This document shows positions 1 to 4,960 of a DNA stretch of 5,084 nucleotides, one piece after another. The translations under genes and the position numbers were made by a program. The notes beneath the pieces were generated by a model that was given only the letters and a program-made list of their open reading frames with translations, did no database searches and had not been told where the DNA came from. This DNA comes from an uncultured Dehalococcoidia bacterium (lineage in GTDB: Bacteria; Chloroflexota; Dehalococcoidia; Tepidiformales; Tepidiformaceae), in the NCBI GenBank assembly GCA_937954195.1, contig CALFYR010000148.1, positions 1 through 5,084 on the forward strand, in the 5' to 3' direction. The stretch's first letter is position 1. Every line of letters starts with the position of its first letter.

Positions 1-814
1 TCACGAACGTCAGGCGCCCCTGGTTCACCAGGTCTCGCATCGCATCGCCCAGTGCTCCACGCAGCGGCAGCCCGTCGTCAGCCCCGCCGACGAACATGTT
101 CGCATCCGGCGCCGAACGGATAGCCCACGTGATCGCCGTCCCGGGCTCCTCGTGCTGCAGCTCGGCAAGTTCGAGCAGCGCGTTGAACGCCGAGTGGCCG
201 GAACCCACCACGAGTACCCGCTTCCCGGCGAAGCGATGCCGGTCCCGGTCCATCACGTCCGGGATCCGGTACGTGATGCGCTCTGCCGCCGCTTCCTCGC
301 CGATGGCATAGTCCCCCGAAGCCCCCAGCGGGTTCGGCGAGGCATACGTGCCGCTTGCATCGATAACCGCCCGTGCCAGCGCGGTCTCCGTCTCGCCGTC
401 CGCCGTCTGGTACCGGATGAGGAACGGGGATTGCTCGCGCCCGGTGCTCTTCATCTTGTCGAAGCCCAGACGCGAAATGCCCGTCACCCGTGCGCCGAGC
501 TTCAGCGAGTCGGCCACCTCGGGTACGTCAGCCAGCGGCTGGAGGTAGTCCCGCGCGAGCCCGGCGCCCGTCGGCGCCGCTTCCGGTTCCGCCAGCGACC
601 ACCCCCGCGGTTCGAGCAGGCCGCGCGCGGCCGAATCGACCACGTACTTCCACGGCGAGAACGTCCGCACGTGGCCCCACGAACGGACACTCGCCGCAAC
701 TGTCGCCCCGGCCTCGAACACGATGGGCTGCTCGCCCCGGGCAATGATGTGCGCCGCGGCGGCCAGGCCGACGGGCCCGGCTCCAATGACAGCGATGGGA
801 AGCTGCTCAGGCAT
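1..814 (-). CDS. ArsO-like FAD/NAD(P)-dependent flavoprotein monooxygenase/oxidoreductase, partial (C-terminus beyond left edge)
   Basis: The minus strand is open from an ATG at 814 to the left edge, giving 271 residues without a stop. Residues 6-22 form a beta strand followed by GAGPVG (11-16), the FAD-binding Rossmann fold, with an acidic residue (FEAG) at the end of the second strand. A second dinucleotide fold begins at GSGHSA (204-209), as in flavin-containing monooxygenases and thioredoxin-reductase-like enzymes. The segment SWGHVRTFSPW (45-55) and the IDASGT strand (151-156) also fit this class. It resembles the flavoproteins often found beside arsR genes and called ArsO in the Streptomyces arsRBOCT cluster; that name is inferred from neighbourhood and general likeness. 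A strong AAGGAG lies 9 bases before the ATG. An ArsR-type dyad upstream suggests metalloid-controlled expression. The substrate cannot be read from the sequence. The missing part is probably the C-terminal third. Confidence 0.85.
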   Translation of the reverse strand, partial: MPEQLPIAVIGAGPVGLAAAAHIIARGEQPIVFEAGATVAASVRSWGHVRTFSPWKYVVDSAARGLLEPRGWSLAEPEAAPTGAGLARDYLQPLADVPEVADSLKLGARVTGISRLGFDKMKSTGREQSPFLIRYQTADGETETALARAVIDASGTYASPNPLGASGDYAIGEEAAAERITYRIPDVMDRDRHRFAGKRVLVVGSGHSAFNALLELAELQHEEPGTAITWAIRSAPDANMFVGGADDGLPLRGALGDAMRDLVNQGRLTFV

Positions 815-823
815 GGTGATGGA

Positions 824-829
824 CTCCTT
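824..829 (-). promoter_or_regulatory. Ribosome-binding site of the flavoprotein gene
   Basis: On the minus strand this reads AAGGAG, 9 bases before the ATG at 814. It is a near-perfect Shine-Dalgarno sequence and fixes the flavoprotein start. Confidence 0.85.
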
Positions 830-836
830 GTGGTTG

Positions 837-865
837 TGAATAGAAGGTTCGAAGGTTCGACACAA
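837..865 (-). promoter_or_regulatory. Weak candidate promoter for the flavoprotein gene
   Basis: Minus-strand TTGTGT (865-860) and TATTCA (842-837) are separated by 17 bases. The -35 element would lie inside the putative ArsR operator 856-871, so a bound repressor would block it. The -10 match is poor (3 of 6), so this is only a candidate. The predicted transcript would start just before the Shine-Dalgarno sequence. Confidence 0.3.
843..858. repeat. Tandem direct repeat, 2 x GAAGGTTC
   Basis: Two perfect adjacent copies of the 8-mer GAAGGTTC (843-850 and 851-858) lie in the arsR/flavoprotein gap. Both carry the TTCGA half-site at their right ends (848-852 and 856-860). The second copy merges into the full dyad at 856-871, so the tandem may add an extra half-site for the repressor. 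Confidence 0.75.
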
Positions 866-873
866 ATCGAAGT
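856..873. promoter_or_regulatory. Putative ArsR operator 2 (upstream of the flavoprotein gene)
   Basis: The plus strand reads TTCGACA-CAAA-TCGAAGT. TTCGA (856-860) and TCGAA (867-871) form an inverted repeat with a 6-base centre, the size expected for a winged-helix dimer. The same 14 fixed positions recur at 1217-1234 over the arsR promoter, and this shared pattern is the main evidence. It lies in the 77-base gap after arsR, centred about 50 bases before the flavoprotein ATG. Binding has not been shown. Confidence 0.7.
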
Positions 874-891
874 GGAGGGGACGGCAAAACC

Positions 892-1224
892 CTAGCAGCA
901 GGGCGCGGCCAGGTCCTTGAAGTACGCCGAAAGCGCCTGCAGCGTCTCCGGCTCGACCCAGCACTCGCGCTCCTGGCCCTTGCGGTCCATGGAGATGAGG
1001 CCGGCTGTGCGAAGTTCCTTCAGGTGGTGGGACACCGTCGAAGGCGCGATGGTCAACATCGAAGCGAGCGTGCCCACCGTCGTCGCGATGCGGTCATCGG
1101 TCGTCGTGCTCCCAAAGCAGCAGTTCCGCGCGAGGTACTCGAAGATGGCCAGCCGGTGGGGGTTGCCCAGCGCCTGGAACTGTTCGGCCATCTTCGCGTG
1201 GTCTGCGATGAGAAGATTCGACAT
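892..1224 (-). CDS. arsR: ArsR/SmtB-family metalloid-responsive transcriptional repressor
   Basis: A 110-residue winged-helix protein. Residues 10-33 (AKMAEQFQALGNPHRLAIFEYLAR) are the typical N-terminal helices, PSTVSHHLKELRTAGLI (61-77) is the recognition helix, and MDRKGQERECWVEP (79-92) is the beta wing. Such proteins bind operator DNA as dimers and release it when As(III), Sb(III) or another soft metal binds cysteines. Here the cysteines are Cys35-Cys36, Cys88 in the wing and a C-terminal Cys109-Cys110. Cys35-Cys36 lies near the classical ELCVC site but is followed by about a dozen extra residues. Cys88 plus the terminal pair resembles the C-terminal type of site known from other ArsRs. 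The ATG at 1224 was chosen because a good promoter ends exactly one step upstream. GTG at 1242 or TTG at 1260 would add 6 or 12 residues, but both lie inside that promoter. It probably represses itself and the flavoprotein gene. Confidence 0.93.
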   Translation of the reverse strand: MSNLLIADHAKMAEQFQALGNPHRLAIFEYLARNCCFGSTTTDDRIATTVGTLASMLTIAPSTVSHHLKELRTAGLISMDRKGQERECWVEPETLQALSAYFKDLAAPCC

Positions 1225-1234
1225 GTTTCGAAGT
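1217..1234. promoter_or_regulatory. Putative ArsR operator 1 (overlaps the arsR -10 element and start codon)
   Basis: The plus strand reads TTCGACA-TGTT-TCGAAGT. TTCGA (1217-1221) and TCGAA (1228-1232) are inverted around 6 bases. It matches operator 2 at 856-873 at every position outside the central four. It covers the end of the -10 hexamer, the predicted transcription start and the arsR ATG (1222-1224), a position where bound repressor would block RNA polymerase. The role is inferred from position and recurrence. Confidence 0.75.
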
Positions 1235-1260
1235 ATCGTCACGGAGGGAGGCTCCGTCAA
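1232..1260 (-). promoter_or_regulatory. Sigma70-type promoter of arsR, predicted leaderless
   Basis: Minus-strand TTGACG (1260-1255, five of six consensus bases) and GATACT (1237-1232, four of six) are separated by exactly 17 bases. Seven bases follow the -10 element before the A of the ATG at 1224, so transcription would begin at or next to the start codon. No Shine-Dalgarno sequence precedes that ATG, in keeping with a leaderless transcript. Confidence 0.7.
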
Positions 1261-1267
1261 CCTCCCT
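1240..1267. repeat. Overlapping inverted repeats in the membrane gene/arsR spacer
   Basis: GGGAGG and CCTCCC face each other across a 9-base loop, and CGGAG/CTCCG form a nested alternative across GGAGG. The element follows the stop of the leftward membrane gene and overlaps the arsR -35 hexamer. There is no T-run, so it is not a standard intrinsic terminator. It could stall or protect the 3' end of the upstream transcript. Confidence 0.4.
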
Positions 1268-1279
1268 TCTGTGATCCAC

Positions 1280-2479
1280 CTAACGCAGCCAGCTCGCCTT
1301 GTTCCCCGTCAGCCGCAACGCGTATACCGCCAGCGCCAACAGCAGCCCGATGCCCATCAGCGGCGTGAACGCGTGCTTGAACGGATCCCAATCACCCAGC
1401 AGGCCGATCACGAACCCGATAATCCCCACGTTCACCATGATGAACACCGCCTGGTCCAGCTTGTTCCCGCGCTGGCCAATCGTCGCCGCCATCAGCATCG
1501 CGAAGATCGCGTTCGTCATCAGCCCAATGAACTGCGCGTGGTCCAGCGCGAGCAGCTGGTGGAACGGCACCAGGTCGAAGTCGCCTTCGTACTTAATCAC
1601 GAAGTACTGCGCCAACCCGATCACGAACGCCAGGCCGATCGTCGCCATGATCGCGTGCCGCCCCGGGCTCGCCGCCATCAGGTCCACTGCCCGGAACTGC
1701 CCCCACATCCGCTTGATGAAGATCCCGATGCCGATGATCTGCAGCAGGATGGCGATCGGCGCGAGCGCGGTCACATCCAGCAGCAGGCTCAACATCAGGA
1801 TGATGCCGCCAAGGAACGGGAACAGCATCTGGATCGCCCCGAGCCGCGTCGCCTTCGGCGGGCTCGGGAAGAAGAACGCCCACTCCGCCATCGCCAGGCC
1901 AACCGGCACCAGGAACCCAACCACCATCGTCGCCGGGTGCGCGTCCTCGCCGCCGTCCGGCAGGTAGTTATCGCCCGTCGCGATTTCGAGGCCGAGCAGC
2001 ACGCCCAGTACACCACCGATGATCGATGTCCCCAGCGCCGCCAGGAACCCGATGTGAGGCACGCCCAGGTCAATCGACCGCGCCCGGTACAGCACCCACA
2101 CCGTGAACCCCGCAATTGGCACCATCGAGATCACACCGAGGATCGGCCGCCAGTTGCCGTACGTCGTAGAGAACGCGAGCACGTAGAGCGGGAAGGCGAT
2201 GATCGCCGCCCACGTCAGTCCGCGGAGCAACTGGCGCTCCCGGTCGGTTATCGATTTGCCTTCCCCGAACAGCCAGAACGAGGCGGCGAACACCGCGATC
2301 GTCAGCCATCCGAGCGTCCCACCGTGGACGTGCCCGAGGATCCGGCGCTGGTCGAAGTCCACGGCATCGGTGCCGTTCAAGATCCCGATAACGATCGTGT
2401 AGACAAAGATCGCCATCGCAGCCAATAGCAGCGCACGGATCTCGTTCCACAGGACAGGTTGGGCGGTCGCGTTGCTCAA
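1280..2479 (-). CDS. 12-TM integral membrane protein, heme-copper oxidase subunit I-like
   Basis: A 399-residue, very hydrophobic protein with about 12 membrane helices (roughly 13-35, 50-72, 86-106, 110-132, 142-166, 181-204, 212-235, 238-257, 275-295, 312-332, 342-361, 370-389). Histidines sit at or near helix starts: His50 and His52 (GHVHGGTLGW), His181 (DAHPATMVVGF), His307 and His314 (FHQLLALDHAQFIG). Twelve helices with histidines in TM2, TM6 and TM10 recall subunit I of heme-copper oxidases and NO reductases. However, the protein is shorter than usual and I cannot find the HH pair of TM7, so a catalytic oxidase is unlikely. A heme-binding or degenerate relative is a better reading, and the family call is tentative. 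The TTG start at 2479 is preferred: AAGGGGG lies 8 bases upstream, and the in-frame extension to 2710 is not hydrophobic and overlaps the riboswitch locus. The gene precedes arsR by 55 bases on the same strand, but arsR has its own promoter. Confidence 0.82.
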   Translation of the reverse strand: MSNATAQPVLWNEIRALLLAAMAIFVYTIVIGILNGTDAVDFDQRRILGHVHGGTLGWLTIAVFAASFWLFGEGKSITDRERQLLRGLTWAAIIAFPLYVLAFSTTYGNWRPILGVISMVPIAGFTVWVLYRARSIDLGVPHIGFLAALGTSIIGGVLGVLLGLEIATGDNYLPDGGEDAHPATMVVGFLVPVGLAMAEWAFFFPSPPKATRLGAIQMLFPFLGGIILMLSLLLDVTALAPIAILLQIIGIGIFIKRMWGQFRAVDLMAASPGRHAIMATIGLAFVIGLAQYFVIKYEGDFDLVPFHQLLALDHAQFIGLMTNAIFAMLMAATIGQRGNKLDQAVFIMVNVGIIGFVIGLLGDWDPFKHAFTPLMGIGLLLALAVYALRLTGNKASWLR

Positions 2480-2487
2480 GGTAGTTT

Positions 2488-2494
2488 CCCCCTT
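2488..2494 (-). promoter_or_regulatory. Ribosome-binding site supporting the TTG start of the membrane protein
   Basis: On the minus strand this reads AAGGGGG, 8 bases before TTG (2479-2477). No in-frame ATG lies nearby: the next one downstream falls inside the first membrane helix. This purine-rich site is therefore the main support for the chosen start. Confidence 0.65.
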
Positions 2495-2518
2495 CTTTAC
2501 CTCTGCTCGCAGCGGCCC

Positions 2519-2540
2519 GGATGCTACGGACTGAGCACCC
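2519..2540 (-). promoter_or_regulatory. Stem-loop in the leader of the membrane protein gene
   Basis: In the leftward transcript GGGTGCT (2540-2534) pairs with AGCATCC (2525-2519) across an 8-base loop, giving seven pairs including one G-U. It lies about 40 bases before the TTG start. No known riboswitch class was recognised on this strand, so a regulatory role is unproven. Confidence 0.35.
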
Positions 2541-2573
2541 GCTAAGGCAAGCGATTGGCGCCCCACCACCTTT

Positions 2574-2591
2574 CGCGATTCCCGAATCACG
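2574..2591. promoter_or_regulatory. 18-bp near-perfect palindrome in the divergent spacer, candidate operator
   Basis: CGCGATTC-CC-GAATCACG has arms that match at seven of eight positions around a 2-base centre. It lies between the leftward membrane gene and the rightward riboswitch/SulP unit, where both promoters must lie, so it is well placed to bind a dimeric regulator. It differs from the TTCGACA-type dyads near arsR and was not recognised as the site of a named regulator. Confidence 0.5.
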
Positions 2592-2631
2592 ATACAAACG
2601 TCCATAGACGCCCCCCAACACCTCGCCGGAT

Positions 2632-2792
2632 GCTTGAGGCACGAAGGCGGGCCGAACTCACCGGCCAGCCGGCCGAATCCGCCCGGCGGAGGGTGGAGCG
2701 GGGGAACCAACTCCTGGGGTGAATCCTTCCCGAACGGGGAGGACGGGCTCTTCCGCCCGAACCCGTCAGCTCACCTCGCAGGCCACGGAAGC
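2632..2792 (+). promoter_or_regulatory. c-di-AMP riboswitch (ydaO/yuaA family) upstream of the SulP gene
   Basis: The conserved core of the ydaO/yuaA riboswitch is readable in order: GGGGGAACCAA (2700-2710), TGGGGTGAATCC (2715-2726), a hairpin TTCCC/GGGGA (about 2727-2740), a second hairpin CGGGC/GCCCG (2744-2759), then CGAACCCGTCAGCT (2758-2771) and ACCTCGCAGGC (2773-2783). This class binds two molecules of cyclic di-AMP and usually lowers expression of transport, osmolyte or cell-wall genes when the nucleotide is high. A plausible P1 helix closes it: GCTT and GGC (2632-2640) with GCC and AAGC (2782-2792). It ends 11 bases before the SulP Shine-Dalgarno sequence. No stem plus T-run follows, so control of ribosome access is more likely than transcription termination. 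The exact 5' end is approximate. Confidence 0.9.
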
Positions 2793-2803
2793 GCAACGAT
2801 CGA

Positions 2804-2809
2804 AGAGGG
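2804..2809 (+). promoter_or_regulatory. Ribosome-binding site of the SulP transporter
   Basis: AGAGGG lies 6 bases before GTG at 2816. It decides the non-ATG start and is the probable target of the riboswitch. The adjoining GGTCGACC (2808-2815) is self-complementary and could pair when the upstream aptamer refolds. Confidence 0.65.
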
Positions 2810-2815
2810 TCGACC

Positions 2816-4522
2816 GTGCAGTTCTCCGTGCCCGCGCGCGCGCAACTTCCGCGCTCCATCACCTTCCCCAGCCTCGCCGAACTGCGCGCCAACGCCGTGG
2901 CCGGCATGGTCGCCGGGGTCATCGCGCTGCCGCTCTCCATCGCCCTTGCCGTCGCCGTCGGCGTCCCGCCCATCGCCGGGCTCTACACCGCGGTGTTCGC
3001 CGGGGCGTTCGCCTCCATCTTCGGCGGCTCGAAGTACAACATTACCGGGCCCACCGCCGCGCTCGTCCCGCTCCTCAGCCATGTCGTCCTCAAACACGGG
3101 CCCTCCGCCCTCCCAATGGTCGGCCTCATGGCCGGCGTCCTCCTCCTCGCCATGAGCGCCCTGAAGTTCGGCCGTCTCGTCCGCTTCATGCCCGGCACCG
3201 TGGTCGTCGGGTTCACCGCCGGCATCGCGCTCTCCATCATCTTCGGCCAGGCCAACACCTTCCTCGCCGTCTCCGGCACCGACCCAACGCTCGAACACTT
3301 CCACGCCAAAACGTGGGATACCCTCCGCCACCTCGGCTCCATCGGCTGGGTCACCCCCGCGGTCGGGCTTGGAACGCTCGCCGTGCTGGTCGCCACGCCG
3401 CGCATCTTCCCGAAAGTCCCGCCCGCGCTCATCGCCATCGCCGGCATCACCGCCATCACCTGGGGCCTGGATGTCGATACCCCCACCCTCGCCAGCCGCT
3501 ACGGCGAACTCCCCAGGGACCTGCCTACCCCCTCCCTCGGCTTCTGGGATTCGGCACTTTTTATCGACCTTCTCCAGCCCGCGGTTGCCATCGCCATCCT
3601 CGGCGCCGTCGAATCGCTCCTCAGCGCGGTCGTCGCCGATGGCATGGCCGGTCAGCGCATCCGCCACGATTCAGACCGAGAACTGCGCGGGCAGGGCATC
3701 GCCAACCTGGTGAGCCCGCTCTTCGGTGGCATTCCCGCCACGGCGGCCATCGCCCGTACGGCCGCCAGCATCCGTGCCGGCGCCACCTCGCGGCTGGCCG
3801 GTGTGTTCCATTCGCTGACCGTGCTCGTGCTGATGGTGGTGCTCGGCGCGTTCGCCGGGCACATCCCGATGACCGCCCTGGCCGCCGTCCTCCTCGTCGT
3901 CGCCTGGCGCATCGCCGAAGTCCCCGAAGTCCGGAAGCTCCTCCGCCGCGCCCCGCGGGAGGACCTCCTGGTCCTGGTGAGCACCATCCTCATCACGCTC
4001 TTTTTCGACCTCACCTACGCCATCGGGTTCGGCGTCCTCGCCTCGGCCGTGCTTCTTATCCGCCGCCTCATCGATGTCCCGGCGGCGGCCGCCATGCTCC
4101 CGGACGAAAGCGGCCGCGTCGCGCAGGTCTCCCCCGAACTCAGCGACCTCATCAAGTCCCGCCCCGATATCGATTTCTTCACCGCGCAGGGCATGCTCTC
4201 GTTCCATAGCGCTGCCTCGTTCGAATACCAGGTCCAGGGCGATGAACACCGCCCGCTCATCCTCCGCATGAAGGACGTGCGCCACATCGACACCTCGGGG
4301 TTGCTGACTCTGGAGGGCATCATCGAGCACCGGCAAAAGCACGGGGGACGCACCATCCTGACGGCTATCCAGCCAGAGGTGCGGCCAGTGCTCCAACGGT
4401 TTGGGATCCTGGAGCTGCTGGGCGAGGGCAACGTGTTCGAACACACGAAGGATGCCATCGCCAGCATCGATGCAGGTAGCGATGGGACCGACCTGCCTGA
4501 GGACGAGGCGCCCGCCGCCTGA
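2816..4522 (+). CDS. SulP/SLC26-family anion transporter with C-terminal STAS domain
   Basis: A 568-residue protein of normal SulP length. The membrane part spans about residues 25-418. It opens with NAVAGMVAGVIALPLSIALAV and PPIAGLYTA (51-59), then YNITGPTAALVP (74-85), matching the conserved TM1-TM3 substrate region. GAVESLLSAVVADGMAG (263-279) and the segment 297-326 (FGGIPATAAIARTA within it) are SulP signatures. The cytoplasmic STAS domain (about 445-555) has the strand and helix RMKDVRHIDTSGLLTLEGII, with DTSG at 492-495, the position that is phosphorylated or nucleotide-linked in anti-sigma antagonist relatives. The tail is acidic. SulP proteins import or exchange sulfate, bicarbonate, dicarboxylates or other anions; the substrate cannot be decided here, and bicarbonate or sulfate are the usual guesses. 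The gene follows a c-di-AMP riboswitch, which suggests a role tied to osmotic or ion balance. It starts with GTG after AGAGGG. Confidence 0.96.
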   Translation: MQFSVPARAQLPRSITFPSLAELRANAVAGMVAGVIALPLSIALAVAVGVPPIAGLYTAVFAGAFASIFGGSKYNITGPTAALVPLLSHVVLKHGPSALPMVGLMAGVLLLAMSALKFGRLVRFMPGTVVVGFTAGIALSIIFGQANTFLAVSGTDPTLEHFHAKTWDTLRHLGSIGWVTPAVGLGTLAVLVATPRIFPKVPPALIAIAGITAITWGLDVDTPTLASRYGELPRDLPTPSLGFWDSALFIDLLQPAVAIAILGAVESLLSAVVADGMAGQRIRHDSDRELRGQGIANLVSPLFGGIPATAAIARTAASIRAGATSRLAGVFHSLTVLVLMVVLGAFAGHIPMTALAAVLLVVAWRIAEVPEVRKLLRRAPREDLLVLVSTILITLFFDLTYAIGFGVLASAVLLIRRLIDVPAAAAMLPDESGRVAQVSPELSDLIKSRPDIDFFTAQGMLSFHSAASFEYQVQGDEHRPLILRMKDVRHIDTSGLLTLEGIIEHRQKHGGRTILTAIQPEVRPVLQRFGILELLGEGNVFEHTKDAIASIDAGSDGTDLPEDEAPAA

Positions 4523-4548
4523 GCCCTGCGCATTTCGGCGGTGGTACC

Positions 4549-4920
4549 ATGCCGTGCGCGATGACGTACAAACCGGATGGCTGGCCCGATGTCGTTCCCC
4601 GCATCTTCGTGGAAGAACCGGTGCACCTCTACCGATTCATGCTCGCCGTGTTTGGGGCGACGGCCGACATCCATCCAGGCGCGCCGATCGAGGCTCGCGT
4701 TGGCGACTCGATCATCATGCTCAGCGACACGTCTGTGCGTGAGCCGCAGGCCGCCTGCCTCTACGTGTACGTGCCGGACGTGGACAGCGCCTACAGCGCC
4801 GCCATCGCCGCCGGGGCCGAAACGATAGAGGATCCGCGCGACACGCCGTACGGGGATCGCCGGGCGATGGTCCGGGACCCGTGGGGGAACGTCTGGCAGA
4901 TGGCCACCCGCGGCGACTGA
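4549..4920 (+). CDS. VOC-superfamily (glyoxalase/bleomycin-resistance-fold) protein, PhnB-like
   Basis: A 123-residue protein with the paired beta-alpha-beta-beta-beta modules of the vicinal oxygen chelate fold. The first module is VVPRIFVEEPVHLYRFMLAVFGATAD (15-40), followed by ARVGDSIIMLSD (49-60). The second is LYVYVPDVDSAYSAAIAAGAETI (71-93), ending in YGDRRAMVRDPWGNVWQMAT (101-120), a hallmark of PhnB/YdfO-like members. The classical C-terminal metal-binding Glu is replaced (Gln117 near its place), so a glyoxalase I reaction should not be assumed. Members act as isomerases, dioxygenases, drug-binding proteins or have no known role. It starts 26 bases after the SulP stop, on the same strand, so co-transcription is likely. 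A second ATG at 4561 (MTYKPDGWP) is equally typical of the family; the upstream ATG has GGCGGTGG in front of it. Confidence 0.9.
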   Translation: MPCAMTYKPDGWPDVVPRIFVEEPVHLYRFMLAVFGATADIHPGAPIEARVGDSIIMLSDTSVREPQAACLYVYVPDVDSAYSAAIAAGAETIEDPRDTPYGDRRAMVRDPWGNVWQMATRGD

Positions 4921-4940
4921 TCTCGACAGCAGCGGGATGC

Positions 4941-4956
4941 GGGCGTAGAAACGCCC
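4941..4956 (+). promoter_or_regulatory. Short GC stem-loop just before the last gene's start codon
   Basis: GGGCGT and ACGCCC pair perfectly (6 bp) around the tetraloop AGAA. The stem ends 4 bases before the ATG at 4961 and fills the place where a Shine-Dalgarno sequence would sit. No T-run follows, so it is not a typical terminator. It could limit initiation or simply be chance in GC-rich DNA. Confidence 0.4.
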
Positions 4957-4960
4957 CACC

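Noticed and set aside
152..895. Plus-strand open frame (247 codons) opposite the flavoprotein
   Set aside because: The translation is Arg/Pro-rich and without motifs, whereas the minus strand encodes two clear dinucleotide folds over the same bases.
917..2428. Long plus-strand open frame (503 codons) opposite the membrane protein and arsR
   Set aside because: Its peptide is rich in Arg, His, Gln and Pro with no recognisable domain, and it lies antisense to two genes with clear membrane or winged-helix patterns. It is a shadow of GC-rich codon use.
2654..2675. GGCCG/CCGGCC repeats as a possible separate terminator or repeat element
   Set aside because: They lie within the 5' half of the riboswitch, where paired GC stems are expected, and no T-run follows.
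2480..2710. N-terminal extension of the leftward membrane protein to TTG 2710 or ATG near 2607
   Set aside because: The extra residues are not hydrophobic, the 2710 start falls inside the riboswitch core, and a ribosome-binding site sits correctly before TTG 2479.
2771..3667. Minus-strand open frame opposite the first half of the SulP gene
   Set aside because: Low-complexity Asp/Glu/Gly-rich translation, the usual antisense image of a hydrophobic, GC-rich membrane gene.
2719..4209. Plus-strand open frame (496 codons) overlapping the riboswitch and SulP in another frame
   Set aside because: Almost entirely Arg, His and Pro, with no domain. The SulP frame explains the region.
4433..4444. Perfect 12-bp palindrome GTGTTCGAACAC containing the TTCGAA core
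   Set aside because: It lies inside the SulP STAS coding region, its half-sites are not spaced by 6 bases as in the two ArsR-type dyads, and the codons (NVFEHTK) explain it.
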